Shown piece after piece: positions 15,867 to 24,045 of a stretch of DNA of 64,000 nucleotides. The notes under the pieces are model-generated. The model was not told the origin of the DNA and searched no databases. It saw only the letters and a list, made by a program, of their open reading frames with translations. Within the stretch, counting starts at the first letter, position 1, and the number at the start of each line of letters is the position of its first letter. A program made the position numbers and the translations under genes. The DNA comes from Desmonostoc muscorum LEGE 12446 (GTDB lineage Bacteria; Cyanobacteriota; Cyanobacteriia; Cyanobacteriales; Nostocaceae): positions 8,641,001-8,705,000 of the forward strand of contig NZ_JADEXS020000001.1 of the NCBI RefSeq assembly GCF_015207005.2, read 5' to 3'.

Positions 15867-18092
15867 ATGTGTCCAGTCGGTGTTCGTACTAGTCACTCAA
15901 CTCATGCCTTAGAAACCGGCTTAGCAAAGCTTTGGCTGATACTGGTGGGAGTAAACCAATACGAGGATGAGCAAATACCCTGTTTGCGTTACTCAGCAGT
16001 AGATTGTCAGGGTTTAGGGGAAGCATTAAACGCTGCAACTATGGGATTTCCCCAAAAGGATGTCAGAATCTACCATGATTTTGCTCAGCAGCAGCCCCGA
16101 TTAGAAAATATCCGTACCAGTCTCAAAGAAGTAGCTGCTGCTACTAAATCCATTGACACTGTTCTGTTTTATTTTTCCGGACATGGAATGCTAGAGCCAT
16201 CGAGTCAACAGGTGGTATTGTGTCTCCAAGATACTCAAAAAGACAACTTAATAAATACTGGTTTGAAGTTGCAGGAATTATTGCAATTATTAGAAAATTG
16301 TCCTGCCCAGCAGCAACTTTTATGGCTGGATGCTTGTCATAGCGGTAACATGACATTGTTGGGTGCTAGGGGAGAAACACCAATAGATCCCCAACTCAAC
16401 CCCACACAAGAATTAGTAGAAATTCTCCGACAACGCGCTGCTAAAAGAAAAGGATTTTATGCCCTATTATCTTGCGACCAAGGGCAACAATCTTGGGAAT
16501 TTCCGCAATTAAAACATGGAGTATTCACTTACTATTTAATTCGGGGATTGCGGGGAGAAGCTGCTGATTTCCAAGGCGTGATTGAAGCAGATGGACTTTA
16601 TCGCTACGTCTATCACCAAACACTGGCATATATAGATAAAGCTAACCAGCAATTGCGGGTAATTAATCAGCTAAAAAAAGGCCGAGGCGACAACCAAATT
16701 CATTCAGAATATCCATCGCAAACACCTAAGCGAATTGTGGAAGGAATTGGAGAGGTAATTTTAGGAATTAAACCAGATAAAACAGTGTCTACAAGACATC
16801 CACGACAAGCATTAGTAATAGAGGGATTACCCAAAAGCAAGAGTGCTTTAGCTTTGAGTAAAATACTCAATACATCTGGTGGCTTTGAGGTAAATTATTG
16901 GAGTGTTAGCGAAAAAACCCCGGCTTCAGATGTCCGTAAAGCAATTCAAAAGTGTTTGTTATCTGAATCTTTTTCCGAATCACCCACTAGCAACAATCTT
17001 CTAGAAGAAATTCCAACTGTATTTTTATATCTCAGAGGACAGATTCAAGAAACAGAACAAGGAGAAGCTGTACTCGTACTTTCTGATAATGTTGTAATTA
17101 ATCGTTCTTGGTTAAGAAAACAGCTACGCCGCTGTCGATCGCAACAAATTATTATCCTCGATTGTCCTCTAGGAAGCAACAGCTGTGTATCTCTCCGGGA
17201 TTGGGTGGAAGAACTGCAATTAGGACTAGACGCTGAACAATGTTTAATTGCTGCTGCTGCGCCATCTTCGGAAAATCAATGCTTTGCTTCTTCTTTGGTG
17301 GACACTCTCAGTAAGTTAGCACAGCTGTGCTACCCTACCACCCCTACGATTCAACAATCTGGACTAACCGCAGCAGCTTGGATTACACAATTACAAGTTG
17401 AATTGTCAGGCATTGATATCCAATTATATTTTTGGTTGTTTGGATCTCAAGGTGTGATTGAAGTTTTCCCAGGAAAAAATTTCTTTTCTAGTGATACTTC
17501 TGAGCAAAAAGCTGAAGATGTAGATGATTTGAGTTCAGCAGTGGGTGTAGATTACACTCAATTGCGAGATTTACTCAAAGCTGGGAGATGGTTGGAGGCG
17601 GATGAGGAAACCACAACTCTGATGTTGAAAATAGCTGGTAAAGAAGAAAAACGCTATCTTGATTTAGCAAGTTTGGAAAACTTTTCTGGCAGTGATTTAT
17701 CTACTATGGATAGACTCTGGGTTAAATATAGTCATGGACGCTTTGGTTTTAGCGTTCAGAAACGCATTTGGGAGAGTATTAAAGATACTTCTGGCGGCGA
17801 TCCTGTGCTAGCTTTGATGATTGGTAATGATAATGTCGCTGGTTCTCAAACTTGTATTGATTTTGCCAATCGCGTTGGCTGGCGTTTAAAAGATTCCTGG
17901 ATAGATTATAGTGAGCTAAATGTAAATGACGATGCTCCTAATGGGCTGTTACCTTACTTTTGTTTTTTTGAGCAAGTTTGGCGGGTAAAGGTATTGGGTG
18001 TTTGGGAATGGCATAGTGCGATCGCCACAGCTTCCTGGTGGCGATTATGTGTTGCTTTATTCTCTCGCATTCCGACTTGTCAAATCAAGTAG
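15867..18092 (+). CDS. Caspase-family (orthocaspase) protein with C-terminal GUN4 domain
   Basis: The 741-residue product starts with a caspase-hemoglobinase fold (peptidase C14). LILVGVNQYEDEQIP lies near residue 26, the catalytic His is in YFSGHGM (about 105), and the catalytic Cys in LDACHSG (about 155). A middle region (about 300-530) of unknown function follows. The C-terminus (about 565-735) is a GUN4-type domain: LRDLLKAGRWLEADEETT, then LWVKYSHGRFGFSVQKRIW. GUN4 domains bind tetrapyrroles and stimulate Mg-chelatase. Here one may sense tetrapyrrole or light status and control the protease. The fusion is known from filamentous cyanobacteria; its function is not established. Confidence 0.88.
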   Translation: MCPVGVRTSHSTHALETGLAKLWLILVGVNQYEDEQIPCLRYSAVDCQGLGEALNAATMGFPQKDVRIYHDFAQQQPRLENIRTSLKEVAAATKSIDTVLFYFSGHGMLEPSSQQVVLCLQDTQKDNLINTGLKLQELLQLLENCPAQQQLLWLDACHSGNMTLLGARGETPIDPQLNPTQELVEILRQRAAKRKGFYALLSCDQGQQSWEFPQLKHGVFTYYLIRGLRGEAADFQGVIEADGLYRYVYHQTLAYIDKANQQLRVINQLKKGRGDNQIHSEYPSQTPKRIVEGIGEVILGIKPDKTVSTRHPRQALVIEGLPKSKSALALSKILNTSGGFEVNYWSVSEKTPASDVRKAIQKCLLSESFSESPTSNNLLEEIPTVFLYLRGQIQETEQGEAVLVLSDNVVINRSWLRKQLRRCRSQQIIILDCPLGSNSCVSLRDWVEELQLGLDAEQCLIAAAAPSSENQCFASSLVDTLSKLAQLCYPTTPTIQQSGLTAAAWITQLQVELSGIDIQLYFWLFGSQGVIEVFPGKNFFSSDTSEQKAEDVDDLSSAVGVDYTQLRDLLKAGRWLEADEETTTLMLKIAGKEEKRYLDLASLENFSGSDLSTMDRLWVKYSHGRFGFSVQKRIWESIKDTSGGDPVLALMIGNDNVAGSQTCIDFANRVGWRLKDSWIDYSELNVNDDAPNGLLPYFCFFEQVWRVKVLGVWEWHSAIATASWWRLCVALFSRIPTCQIK

Positions 18093-18566
18093 GAATTGGG
18101 GCATTGGGCATTAGTCATTTGTTATTAGCAAAGGAGAAAGGACAAGTGACAAAGGACAAATAATAAGAGGCTATTTATAAAGTAAAAATAAAATTATTGT
18201 CGGGTGTGTTAGGCGCATATTTTGAGATTAATGATCGCGAAAAATATGAACTGCGCCTAACGCACCATCTTGTATAGGACTCATATTTGATTTTTCGGAA
18301 GCTAGGTACACCTTTATTCCTTCTTCCCAGTCCCCAGTCCCCAATAAAGAGTCCCTTACCTCTACAAGTGATTCTCCAAATCAAATCGGATTGCTATATT
18401 GCGGTGCGTGATAGCAAAGCCGTAACGCACCCTACTTAAGATTTACTTTATAAATGGTCTCTAAAGGACAGATTACAATTTGTTTTTCAGACAAGTTTTT
18501 TAATATTTGGAGTGACTCAAGTATGGTTAAACTACCGTTATACTGATCGCTTTGGAATACCGCCCA
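18093..18566. other. Repeat-rich intergenic region
   Basis: This gap contains an inverted repeat at about 18206-18262 (gttaggcgca ... tgcgcctaac) and the family 6 MITE-like element at 18272-18399. The dispersed motif taacgcaccctac occurs around 18422-18434. Near 18108 there are simple repeats (attgggcattagtcatttg). No gene is seen; the last 100 bp presumably hold the promoter of the membrane protein gene. Confidence 0.55.
18272..18399. repeat. MITE-like element, family 6 copy 2
   Basis: The left end TATAGGACTCATATTTGATT is similar to the element at 6758. The right end is its inverted form (caaatcaaatcggattgctata). The interior differs and includes cttcccagtccccagtcccc. Confidence 0.5.
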
Positions 18567-19910
18567 ATGCATAGAAATACGAAAAGATTTGCTGCTATTT
18601 TTGTGTTGGTGTTTTGTCTAATTGTTTCTCTCAATTTTGCTGTCATCGCTCAAGATACTCCAGATGTTCCTTCTCTGAATTTTGCACCATCTCGGACTTG
18701 TTCAGTTCCTCCTAATCTCAGAACTCAACAAGTCATCGCTGACAATGGTGGTGGCCGAGTTAAAATGGGCGATCGCATTAAGCTTAGAGTTGAAGGACTG
18801 TCAGCAGCCACAAACTCAACTGCTAAGGGCAATCCATTCGATCCTCGACAATTAGTCTTGTACTTGAATGGCTATGAACTAAGGGAGGTATACGCACAAC
18901 CAACCATCGTTATGGTTGAGGATCAAGATAAAAAAAGAGTTGTTGATGAGAATTGGTTAGCCTTTCGACTTGAACGTAATGACTCATCTCAAAATGCATG
19001 GAATGCTCTGATTGGTAGAGCCAGTAAATACAGTATTAACGTCATAGTAGGCGTAGGCTGTCCCAACAAAATTGCAATTCCATTCAGCGATCCTCAGTCA
19101 CCTCCGCAAATCCAAATAGTTCTGTTATCGTGGCGCTTTTGGCTGTGTCTTCTTCTACTTTTAGGTGTTCTATTATTATTCACCAGGTATTGCCGAAATA
19201 CTCTTCGGAGTTCTGGGATAGAAGGAGTTTACTCGAAAAAAGAGGTGATCGATGGTGAGGAAAAGTTGATCACAAAACAAGTTAACATTGAACCTGAACA
19301 ACGGAAAAGCCGAATTGCTCAAATTTTTCTTGGTAGGAAAAAAATAAATCAAAATCCGTTCAGTCTATCGGTGTCTCAACTTGCTTTCTGGACATTGATA
19401 ATTTTTGGTTCTTACATGATTATCTACGGTATAACAGGAGATTATACCAATATTTTAAACCAACAATCCCTAGTATTATTGGGGATTAATTCGGTAACAG
19501 CATTTGGTAGTTCCTTAATTGATGGACAAGGTGATGATAATAAGAGAAAGGGGACTCAACGAATTTCTGAAGGCTTTTTTCAAGATATATTATCAGATAT
19601 TAATGGAGTCAATTTTCATCGTTTTCAAACATTTATTTGGACGGTTGCCATCGGAATATTTTTTGTTTGGGAGGTCGGCAAAAATATGGCAATGCCGGAA
19701 TTTGATGAAACACTTTTAACTCTACAAGGAATCAGTTCCGCCACATATCTAGGACTGAGAGGACAAGAGCATCATGGAATGACCACAACTCCCAAACAAC
19801 CTGAAAAAGATAGCTCATTTGAAGAACATTCAGCACAAGAGAACAATCCACAGGAAAGTACAGAAACATACAATCCACAGGAAAGCGATTCTCCGAGTAA
19901 TTCTGGCTAA
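18567..19910 (+). CDS. Membrane protein with signal peptide, unknown function
   Basis: From the ATG at 18567 (an upstream TTG at 18552 is less likely) the product has 447 residues. An N-terminal signal peptide (FAAIFVLVFCLIVSLNFAV) is followed by an extracytoplasmic domain of about 160 residues. Then come a membrane segment (FWLCLLLLLGVLLLF), a charged cytoplasmic stretch and three more membrane segments. The block FSLSVSQLAFWTLIIFGSY ... LLGINSVTAFGSSLID ... FHRFQTFIWTVAIGIFFVWE is conserved in a family of bacterial membrane proteins of unknown role. The C-terminal tail is hydrophilic and contains a duplicated NNPQES-type unit from a 14-bp DNA repeat. Confidence 0.7.
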   Translation: MHRNTKRFAAIFVLVFCLIVSLNFAVIAQDTPDVPSLNFAPSRTCSVPPNLRTQQVIADNGGGRVKMGDRIKLRVEGLSAATNSTAKGNPFDPRQLVLYLNGYELREVYAQPTIVMVEDQDKKRVVDENWLAFRLERNDSSQNAWNALIGRASKYSINVIVGVGCPNKIAIPFSDPQSPPQIQIVLLSWRFWLCLLLLLGVLLLFTRYCRNTLRSSGIEGVYSKKEVIDGEEKLITKQVNIEPEQRKSRIAQIFLGRKKINQNPFSLSVSQLAFWTLIIFGSYMIIYGITGDYTNILNQQSLVLLGINSVTAFGSSLIDGQGDDNKRKGTQRISEGFFQDILSDINGVNFHRFQTFIWTVAIGIFFVWEVGKNMAMPEFDETLLTLQGISSATYLGLRGQEHHGMTTTPKQPEKDSSFEEHSAQENNPQESTETYNPQESDSPSNSG

Positions 19911-20009
19911 ATAATACAGACTTGTTTGGTGTATTAAAAGAGAATTCAGAATTCAGAATGGGCTACGCCCCGCTGCGCTAACAGAATTCTGAATTAATTT
20001 AAGGCTTAT

Positions 20010-20045
20010 AACTCCGATTTATTTAATAAATCGGGGTTATTTTTA
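20010..20045 (+). terminator. Rho-independent terminator
   Basis: A strong stem (aactccgatttatt / aataaatcggggtt with a two-base loop) is followed directly by ATTTTTATT. It lies 100 bp after the membrane protein gene on the same strand. Confidence 0.75.
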
Positions 20046-20111
20046 TTCAGTAATGATTAATAATTTTAGATATTGTTGAAATGTACAGTCAGATTTGCAA
20101 TCATACCTTGT

Positions 20112-21821
20112 ATGGTAATTCTGCACCTCGTTTCCGATTTCATAGACTGTGATTTTGCTCTGGGCGACTCATCCCCTAGTTATTACTATGAAGGCTGTTG
20201 TTCCCAAAGTGGCGTAGGCGTAGCCCCTCGTAGACATCGCTTGAAATTACCCCGCACCCCATTGTCCGAAGCCATCGCCCACGGACTAATGCAACACCTT
20301 GCCAAAGATGACTGTTATTCTCGTGAAGGCAAAATGTATGGCATATTATTGGTTGAGTTGCCTAATGGCGAACAACGAGTACTTAAAGCTTTCTCTGGTC
20401 TTTTGCATGGTTGCAGTGTGGTTGAGGGCTGGGTGCCACCAATTCCCGGAAGAGACGAAGTTGCTTTCCAGGAAGCCCGCACCTTGGCAGAGTTAGACGC
20501 CATCAAGGAAGAAATCCTCACCTTGAAGCAACTCAACGATCGCCAGCAGTACAAAACATTGTCTGGTGAGTTTGAACAGCAACTACAAGCAATGAGCGAT
20601 CGCCATCGCATTTGCAAACATCAACGACAAGAAAAACGCCAGCAAATCTGCAATACTTTCACTGGAGAAGCCCTGAATATTGCCCTTGAACAACTCGACG
20701 CCGAAAGTCGTCAACAGGGAATCGAACGACGACAACTTAAACGCCAGCAAAATGCAGTATTACAGCCCCTCCAGCAGTTAATTACAGCCGCAGATGCCCG
20801 GATTCGAGAACTCAAACAACAGCGTAAAGCACTGTCACGGCAATTACAAGCTCAAATGCACGCCAGCTACAGCCTGACAAATTTTGCGGGGCGATCGCGA
20901 TCGTTGCAACAATTGATGCCAGAAGGCTCACCCACTGGCACTGGAGACTGTTGTGCCCCAAAACTACTTCATTATGCTGCAACACATCATCTCAAACCAT
21001 TGGCAATGGCAGAATTTTGGTGGGGGGCATCTTCACTAAATCAAGATAAAATCCAGGGAGAATTTTATGGAGCATGTGCCGAACGATGTCAGCCATTGAT
21101 GGGGTTTTTGCTCTCTGGCTTGAAACCTAACTTCCCTGCTAGGGAAGGGGGAGTAAGAAGCCCCTCCCCTGATAGGGGAGGGGTTGGGGGAGAGGTCACT
21201 TTTATTTATGAAGACGAATGGCTGATTGCTGTGAACAAACCGGCTGGACTACTTTCGGTACCTGGGCGTTATGGCGATCGCCAAGATAGTGTTTGGAGTC
21301 GCTTGTGTAATCTGTTACCTGATGGCACGACACTTGCATCTGTGCATCGATTAGATCAAGAAACATCTGGTATTTTGTTGTTGGCACGCGATCGCCAAAC
21401 TCATCGACAACTGGGCCAACAGTTCCAGCAGCGAGAGGTTCACAAGGTTTATGAGGCTTTACTTGCAGGTTTTGTGAGAGTCGAGCAAGGTACAATTGAA
21501 TTGCCATTGTGGGGAGATCCTGAAAATCGCCCTTATCAGCAAGTTGATTGGCAGCGGGGTAAACCGAGTTTGACGCAATTCCAGGTGATGGCGAGGGAAG
21601 GAGATTACACCCGCGTAGAGTTTACGCCTCTAACAGGACGTACCCATCAATTGAGAGTTCATGCGGCAGATGTGCAAGGATTGGGGGTGACTATTTTAGG
21701 CGATCGCCTTTATGGATGCTGTGCGAATGCTAATCGGTTACATTTACACGCTAGAGAACTTTGTTTCAAGCATCCGCGATCGGGAGAAACTCTTCATTTA
21801 GAAGTAAATACACCGTTTTAA
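20112..21821 (+). CDS. RluA-family pseudouridine synthase with long N-terminal domain
   Basis: The C-terminal part (residues about 355-565) is an RluA-type pseudouridine synthase: VNKPAGLLSVPGR, catalytic Asp in HRLDQETSGIL, and LTGRTHQLRVHA. The N-terminal part contains a coiled coil (about 135-270) and a segment GDCCAPKLLHYAATHHLKP before the catalytic domain, as in long RluA homologues. Two stretches are encoded by dispersed DNA repeats: 20209-20241 (SGVGVAPRRH) and 21130-21195 (about 22 residues of the linker). Both are in frame, so the gene may still work. The frame starts at a TTG at 20073, but ATG 20112 is preferred. Confidence 0.88.
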   Translation: MVILHLVSDFIDCDFALGDSSPSYYYEGCCSQSGVGVAPRRHRLKLPRTPLSEAIAHGLMQHLAKDDCYSREGKMYGILLVELPNGEQRVLKAFSGLLHGCSVVEGWVPPIPGRDEVAFQEARTLAELDAIKEEILTLKQLNDRQQYKTLSGEFEQQLQAMSDRHRICKHQRQEKRQQICNTFTGEALNIALEQLDAESRQQGIERRQLKRQQNAVLQPLQQLITAADARIRELKQQRKALSRQLQAQMHASYSLTNFAGRSRSLQQLMPEGSPTGTGDCCAPKLLHYAATHHLKPLAMAEFWWGASSLNQDKIQGEFYGACAERCQPLMGFLLSGLKPNFPAREGGVRSPSPDRGGVGGEVTFIYEDEWLIAVNKPAGLLSVPGRYGDRQDSVWSRLCNLLPDGTTLASVHRLDQETSGILLLARDRQTHRQLGQQFQQREVHKVYEALLAGFVRVEQGTIELPLWGDPENRPYQQVDWQRGKPSLTQFQVMAREGDYTRVEFTPLTGRTHQLRVHAADVQGLGVTILGDRLYGCCANANRLHLHARELCFKHPRSGETLHLEVNTPF

Positions 21822-21831
21822 ATTTATCATT

Positions 21832-22455
21832 ATGAATACCGTAATTACACCAGAAAAAATAGAGTTGCCAGCTGGGGCAGTGTTGAAACTTTTGGGATCT
21901 TGGCAAGATTATCAAGCACTTAGTGAGCAACTTGGCGATCGCGCCATCCCTCGCATTAAATATCGCAGAGGAGAAATTTTGTTAATGGCACCGCTACCAG
22001 AACACGGAAGAGATGTCAGCTTGCTGGCATTGATAATAATAGCTATACTTGACCACTTAAACCGCAGATACGACTCATTTACGCCCATCACTATGAGTTT
22101 GCCAGAATTTAGTGGTATTGAGCCTGACTATTGCTTTTATATTGAAAATTGGAGATCCGTGGTAGGTAAAAATCGTATTGACTGGCAAAAAGATCCTCCA
22201 CCAGATTTAGTAATTGAGATAGATATTACTAGTTATACGGATATTAATGATTATCTTCCTTATAAAGTGCCAGAAATTTGGCTGTTAAAAAATAAGCAGT
22301 TATTAGTTTATAGATTGCAGGGTGAAAACTACGCAATTACAGAAAGCATTTACTTTCCTAACGTTGCAGAAATTGTACGGCAATGCCTCCAAATTGCAAA
22401 CGAGCAAACAACAAGTGAGGCGATTAGGTGGTTAAGAAGCTTTTTGCGTGGGTAA
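21832..22455 (+). CDS. Uma2-family endonuclease (DUF820)
   Basis: The 207-residue product has the restriction-endonuclease-like fold signatures of the Uma2 family. These are a pre-core EPDYCFYIENW near residue 103 and PPDLVIEIDITSYTD near residue 122, where the Asp, Glu and Asp would bind metal. YLPYKVPEIWLL follows. These genes are greatly amplified in cyanobacteria and often lie near mobile DNA; their biological role is unclear. It starts 11 bp after the pseudouridine synthase gene and may be co-transcribed. Confidence 0.85.
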   Translation: MNTVITPEKIELPAGAVLKLLGSWQDYQALSEQLGDRAIPRIKYRRGEILLMAPLPEHGRDVSLLALIIIAILDHLNRRYDSFTPITMSLPEFSGIEPDYCFYIENWRSVVGKNRIDWQKDPPPDLVIEIDITSYTDINDYLPYKVPEIWLLKNKQLLVYRLQGENYAITESIYFPNVAEIVRQCLQIANEQTTSEAIRWLRSFLRG

Positions 22456-22498
22456 ATAGGCAACTATTAGCGACTAGCCTCAAAATTAGCGATCGCTA

Positions 22499-22753
22499 TT
22501 ATTTGCCGATAATATTATCGTACTCTCCGTGAGTGCCGATCCAAAACCATAAGATACCCTTTTGGACTTCTACACCTAATGCTCGGTAGTTTTGTCCTGC
22601 TCTGACTGACCAATACTTGCCAACTTTTTTGAAATGTAGGGATGGGTGAGAGGGATCTGCTTTAAGTAACTCATAGCATTGATCCGCTGTTTTTTGCACA
22701 TTTTCAGGTAGAGCATCGTAAGATTCCCAAAATCGACGAGTGGTGTAGTGCAT
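22499..22753 (-). CDS. RelE/ParE-family toxin
   Basis: The 84-residue product has the compact RelE/ParE fold pattern: an N-terminal basic strand (HYTTRRFWESYDALP), a helix with VQKTADQCYELLK, and core strands HFKKVGKYWSVRAGQNYRAL and ILWFWIGTHGEYD. The GxxxW...R..YR and IGTHGEYD elements are typical of this group in cyanobacteria. The start codon overlaps the stop of the upstream antitoxin by one base (TAATG), so the two are translationally coupled. The target (ribosome or gyrase) cannot be told from sequence. Confidence 0.8.
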   Translation of the reverse strand: MHYTTRRFWESYDALPENVQKTADQCYELLKADPSHPSLHFKKVGKYWSVRAGQNYRALGVEVQKGILWFWIGTHGEYDNIIGK

Positions 22754-22950
22754 TAGATTTCCCGATAGAGGCCAGCCTCAAAATCAGCGATCGCCTCTTG
22801 GGCTAAATCTTCCAACTTCCCATCTTCAATGTCTTTCTCTACCTGCTCATCCCAGCGCTGATTATCCAAATCTGAAAACCATTCCAGAAATTTTTGGAAT
22901 TCATCAGGCGGAAGCTTCAGAATGGCAGCTTCTATTTGCTCAAGTGTCAT
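22753..22950 (-). CDS. Antitoxin partner of the RelE/ParE-type toxin
   Basis: This 65-residue acidic protein begins MTLEQIEAAILKLPPDEF, a common N-terminus of small cyanobacterial antitoxins. It continues with WDEQVEKDIEDGKLEDL and ADFEAGLYREI, the part likely to wrap the toxin. The gene is upstream of and overlaps the toxin gene, as usual for type II pairs, and is probably autoregulated. Confidence 0.75.
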   Translation of the reverse strand: MTLEQIEAAILKLPPDEFQKFLEWFSDLDNQRWDEQVEKDIEDGKLEDLAQEAIADFEAGLYREI

Positions 22951-23064
22951 AATTGCCTTTTCTGTTCGTGATTATAATCCTAGTATACTCAACATTGACC
23001 TTCCATCTAGGAGCAATAATGCTGTTTTGATACATTCATAAAAGGAGAGAATATTCTCTATCTT

Positions 23065-23541
23065 CTACTGAAGAACTACTGCTTTAATCTTCTTACAGAT
23101 ATTTACCCAAGCTTGATTCTCTTGTGCAGAATTGAGGCTCTCTAAAGGTTGATTGGGAGGGTGCGCTGACTGATACTTTTCAATTTCTGTTTCTTCATAG
23201 TTGCTATAAGTCAAAGGTATCCAAATAATCGTCAGCCCTTCGGCTTCAGCCGCATCTAATAATGGGGGTAACTCATTATCAGCAATAAAATCTGATGCTA
23301 AAAAATCAGGGCTAACCAACAACACTGCCACTTTTGCAGCTACTAAAGCATTTTCAATTTCTTCGCGCCACTTTGCGCCAGGTTGAATTTTACTATCGTC
23401 CCACACAACAATATTTTGGTTGCGAATCATTGGTTTGAGGTGCTTCTGAAGTTTGGTAAGCCACTGCTGATCTTGATGACTATAGCTGATGAAAACTTGA
23501 TTTCTGGTTATATTTTCAGACATAGGTTTTTGTGAAGTCAA
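23065..23541 (-). CDS. Stand-alone TIR domain protein
   Basis: The 158-residue product is almost entirely one TIR domain. It has VFISYSHQDQQWLTKLQKHL near residue 16, VVWDDSKIQPGAKWREEIENA near residue 45 with the conserved W-x2-E at the putative NADase glutamate, and AVLLVSPDFLASDFI near residue 73. Bacterial TIR domains can cleave NAD+ in anti-phage defence or act as scaffolds. No recognised partner such as Thoeris ThsA is adjacent. A toxin-antitoxin pair lies just downstream. A second ATG six codons in is a possible start. Confidence 0.85.
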   Translation of the reverse strand: MTSQKPMSENITRNQVFISYSHQDQQWLTKLQKHLKPMIRNQNIVVWDDSKIQPGAKWREEIENALVAAKVAVLLVSPDFLASDFIADNELPPLLDAAEAEGLTIIWIPLTYSNYEETEIEKYQSAHPPNQPLESLNSAQENQAWVNICKKIKAVVLQ

Positions 23542-23692
23542 TCAAACATCATCAATTAATCTTTGAACATCTACCATACAAAAGCTATGTTGGCACTGGA
23601 TTTGGAAATTACCCGCTTCCAGTGATTTGTACAACACTTCTCGACTATAAAAATTGAGCTAATTAATAATGTAGCCTGTATCAACGATTGCA
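23542..23692 (-). pseudogene. Remnant with PIN-like start, one in-frame stop
   Basis: Read on the minus strand, one frame gives NAIVDTGYIIN, a stop, then LNFYSREVLYKSLEAGNFQI and a further helical segment ending at a TGA (23542-23544). The first piece resembles the start of a PIN-domain nuclease (VDTG). The piece after the stop looks protein-like but is not identified. The upstream side is cut by a dispersed repeat at 23696. It may be a decayed gene next to the TIR gene; confidence is low. Confidence 0.3.
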
Positions 23693-24045
23693 TTAGCGCG
23701 TAGGCGTAGCCCGTCGTAGACATCGCCCCCCCTTCAAACCCTTACCATTCCACCTCCAAACTCAAATTGTCTAATAAAAAAGGCGATCGCTTAAGTCTTG
23801 TGTGTATTTACAGAATGATTACTCTTACATATTTAAATTCAATCAAACTCTTGTCGGGTCAGCATCTTGCCCGCCCTAATTCTCCAAGTTAAATATAGAG
23901 CAGCTTAGATTAGATTTCCTGATCGCAACTAGGCGCACAGCTGTGCGCCCCTACCAAGGTATTTGTATCAACCTTAAAGTGAAACTGTATGACTCCTAAC
24001 TCCTAACTCCTGAATTCTGAATTCTGAATTCTGAATTCTGATTTT
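23693..24045. other. Intergenic repeats
   Basis: The stretch contains the dispersed segment taggcgtagcccgtcgtag (about 23700-23720), a HIP1 site near 23783, and gcatcttgcccgccc (about 23862). A palindrome on ggcgcacagctgtgcgcc is followed by a right flank accaaggtatttg. Near the end lie four gaattct heptamers (24011-24040). The flank after the palindrome recurs at 53026-53064. No gene is seen. Confidence 0.55.
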
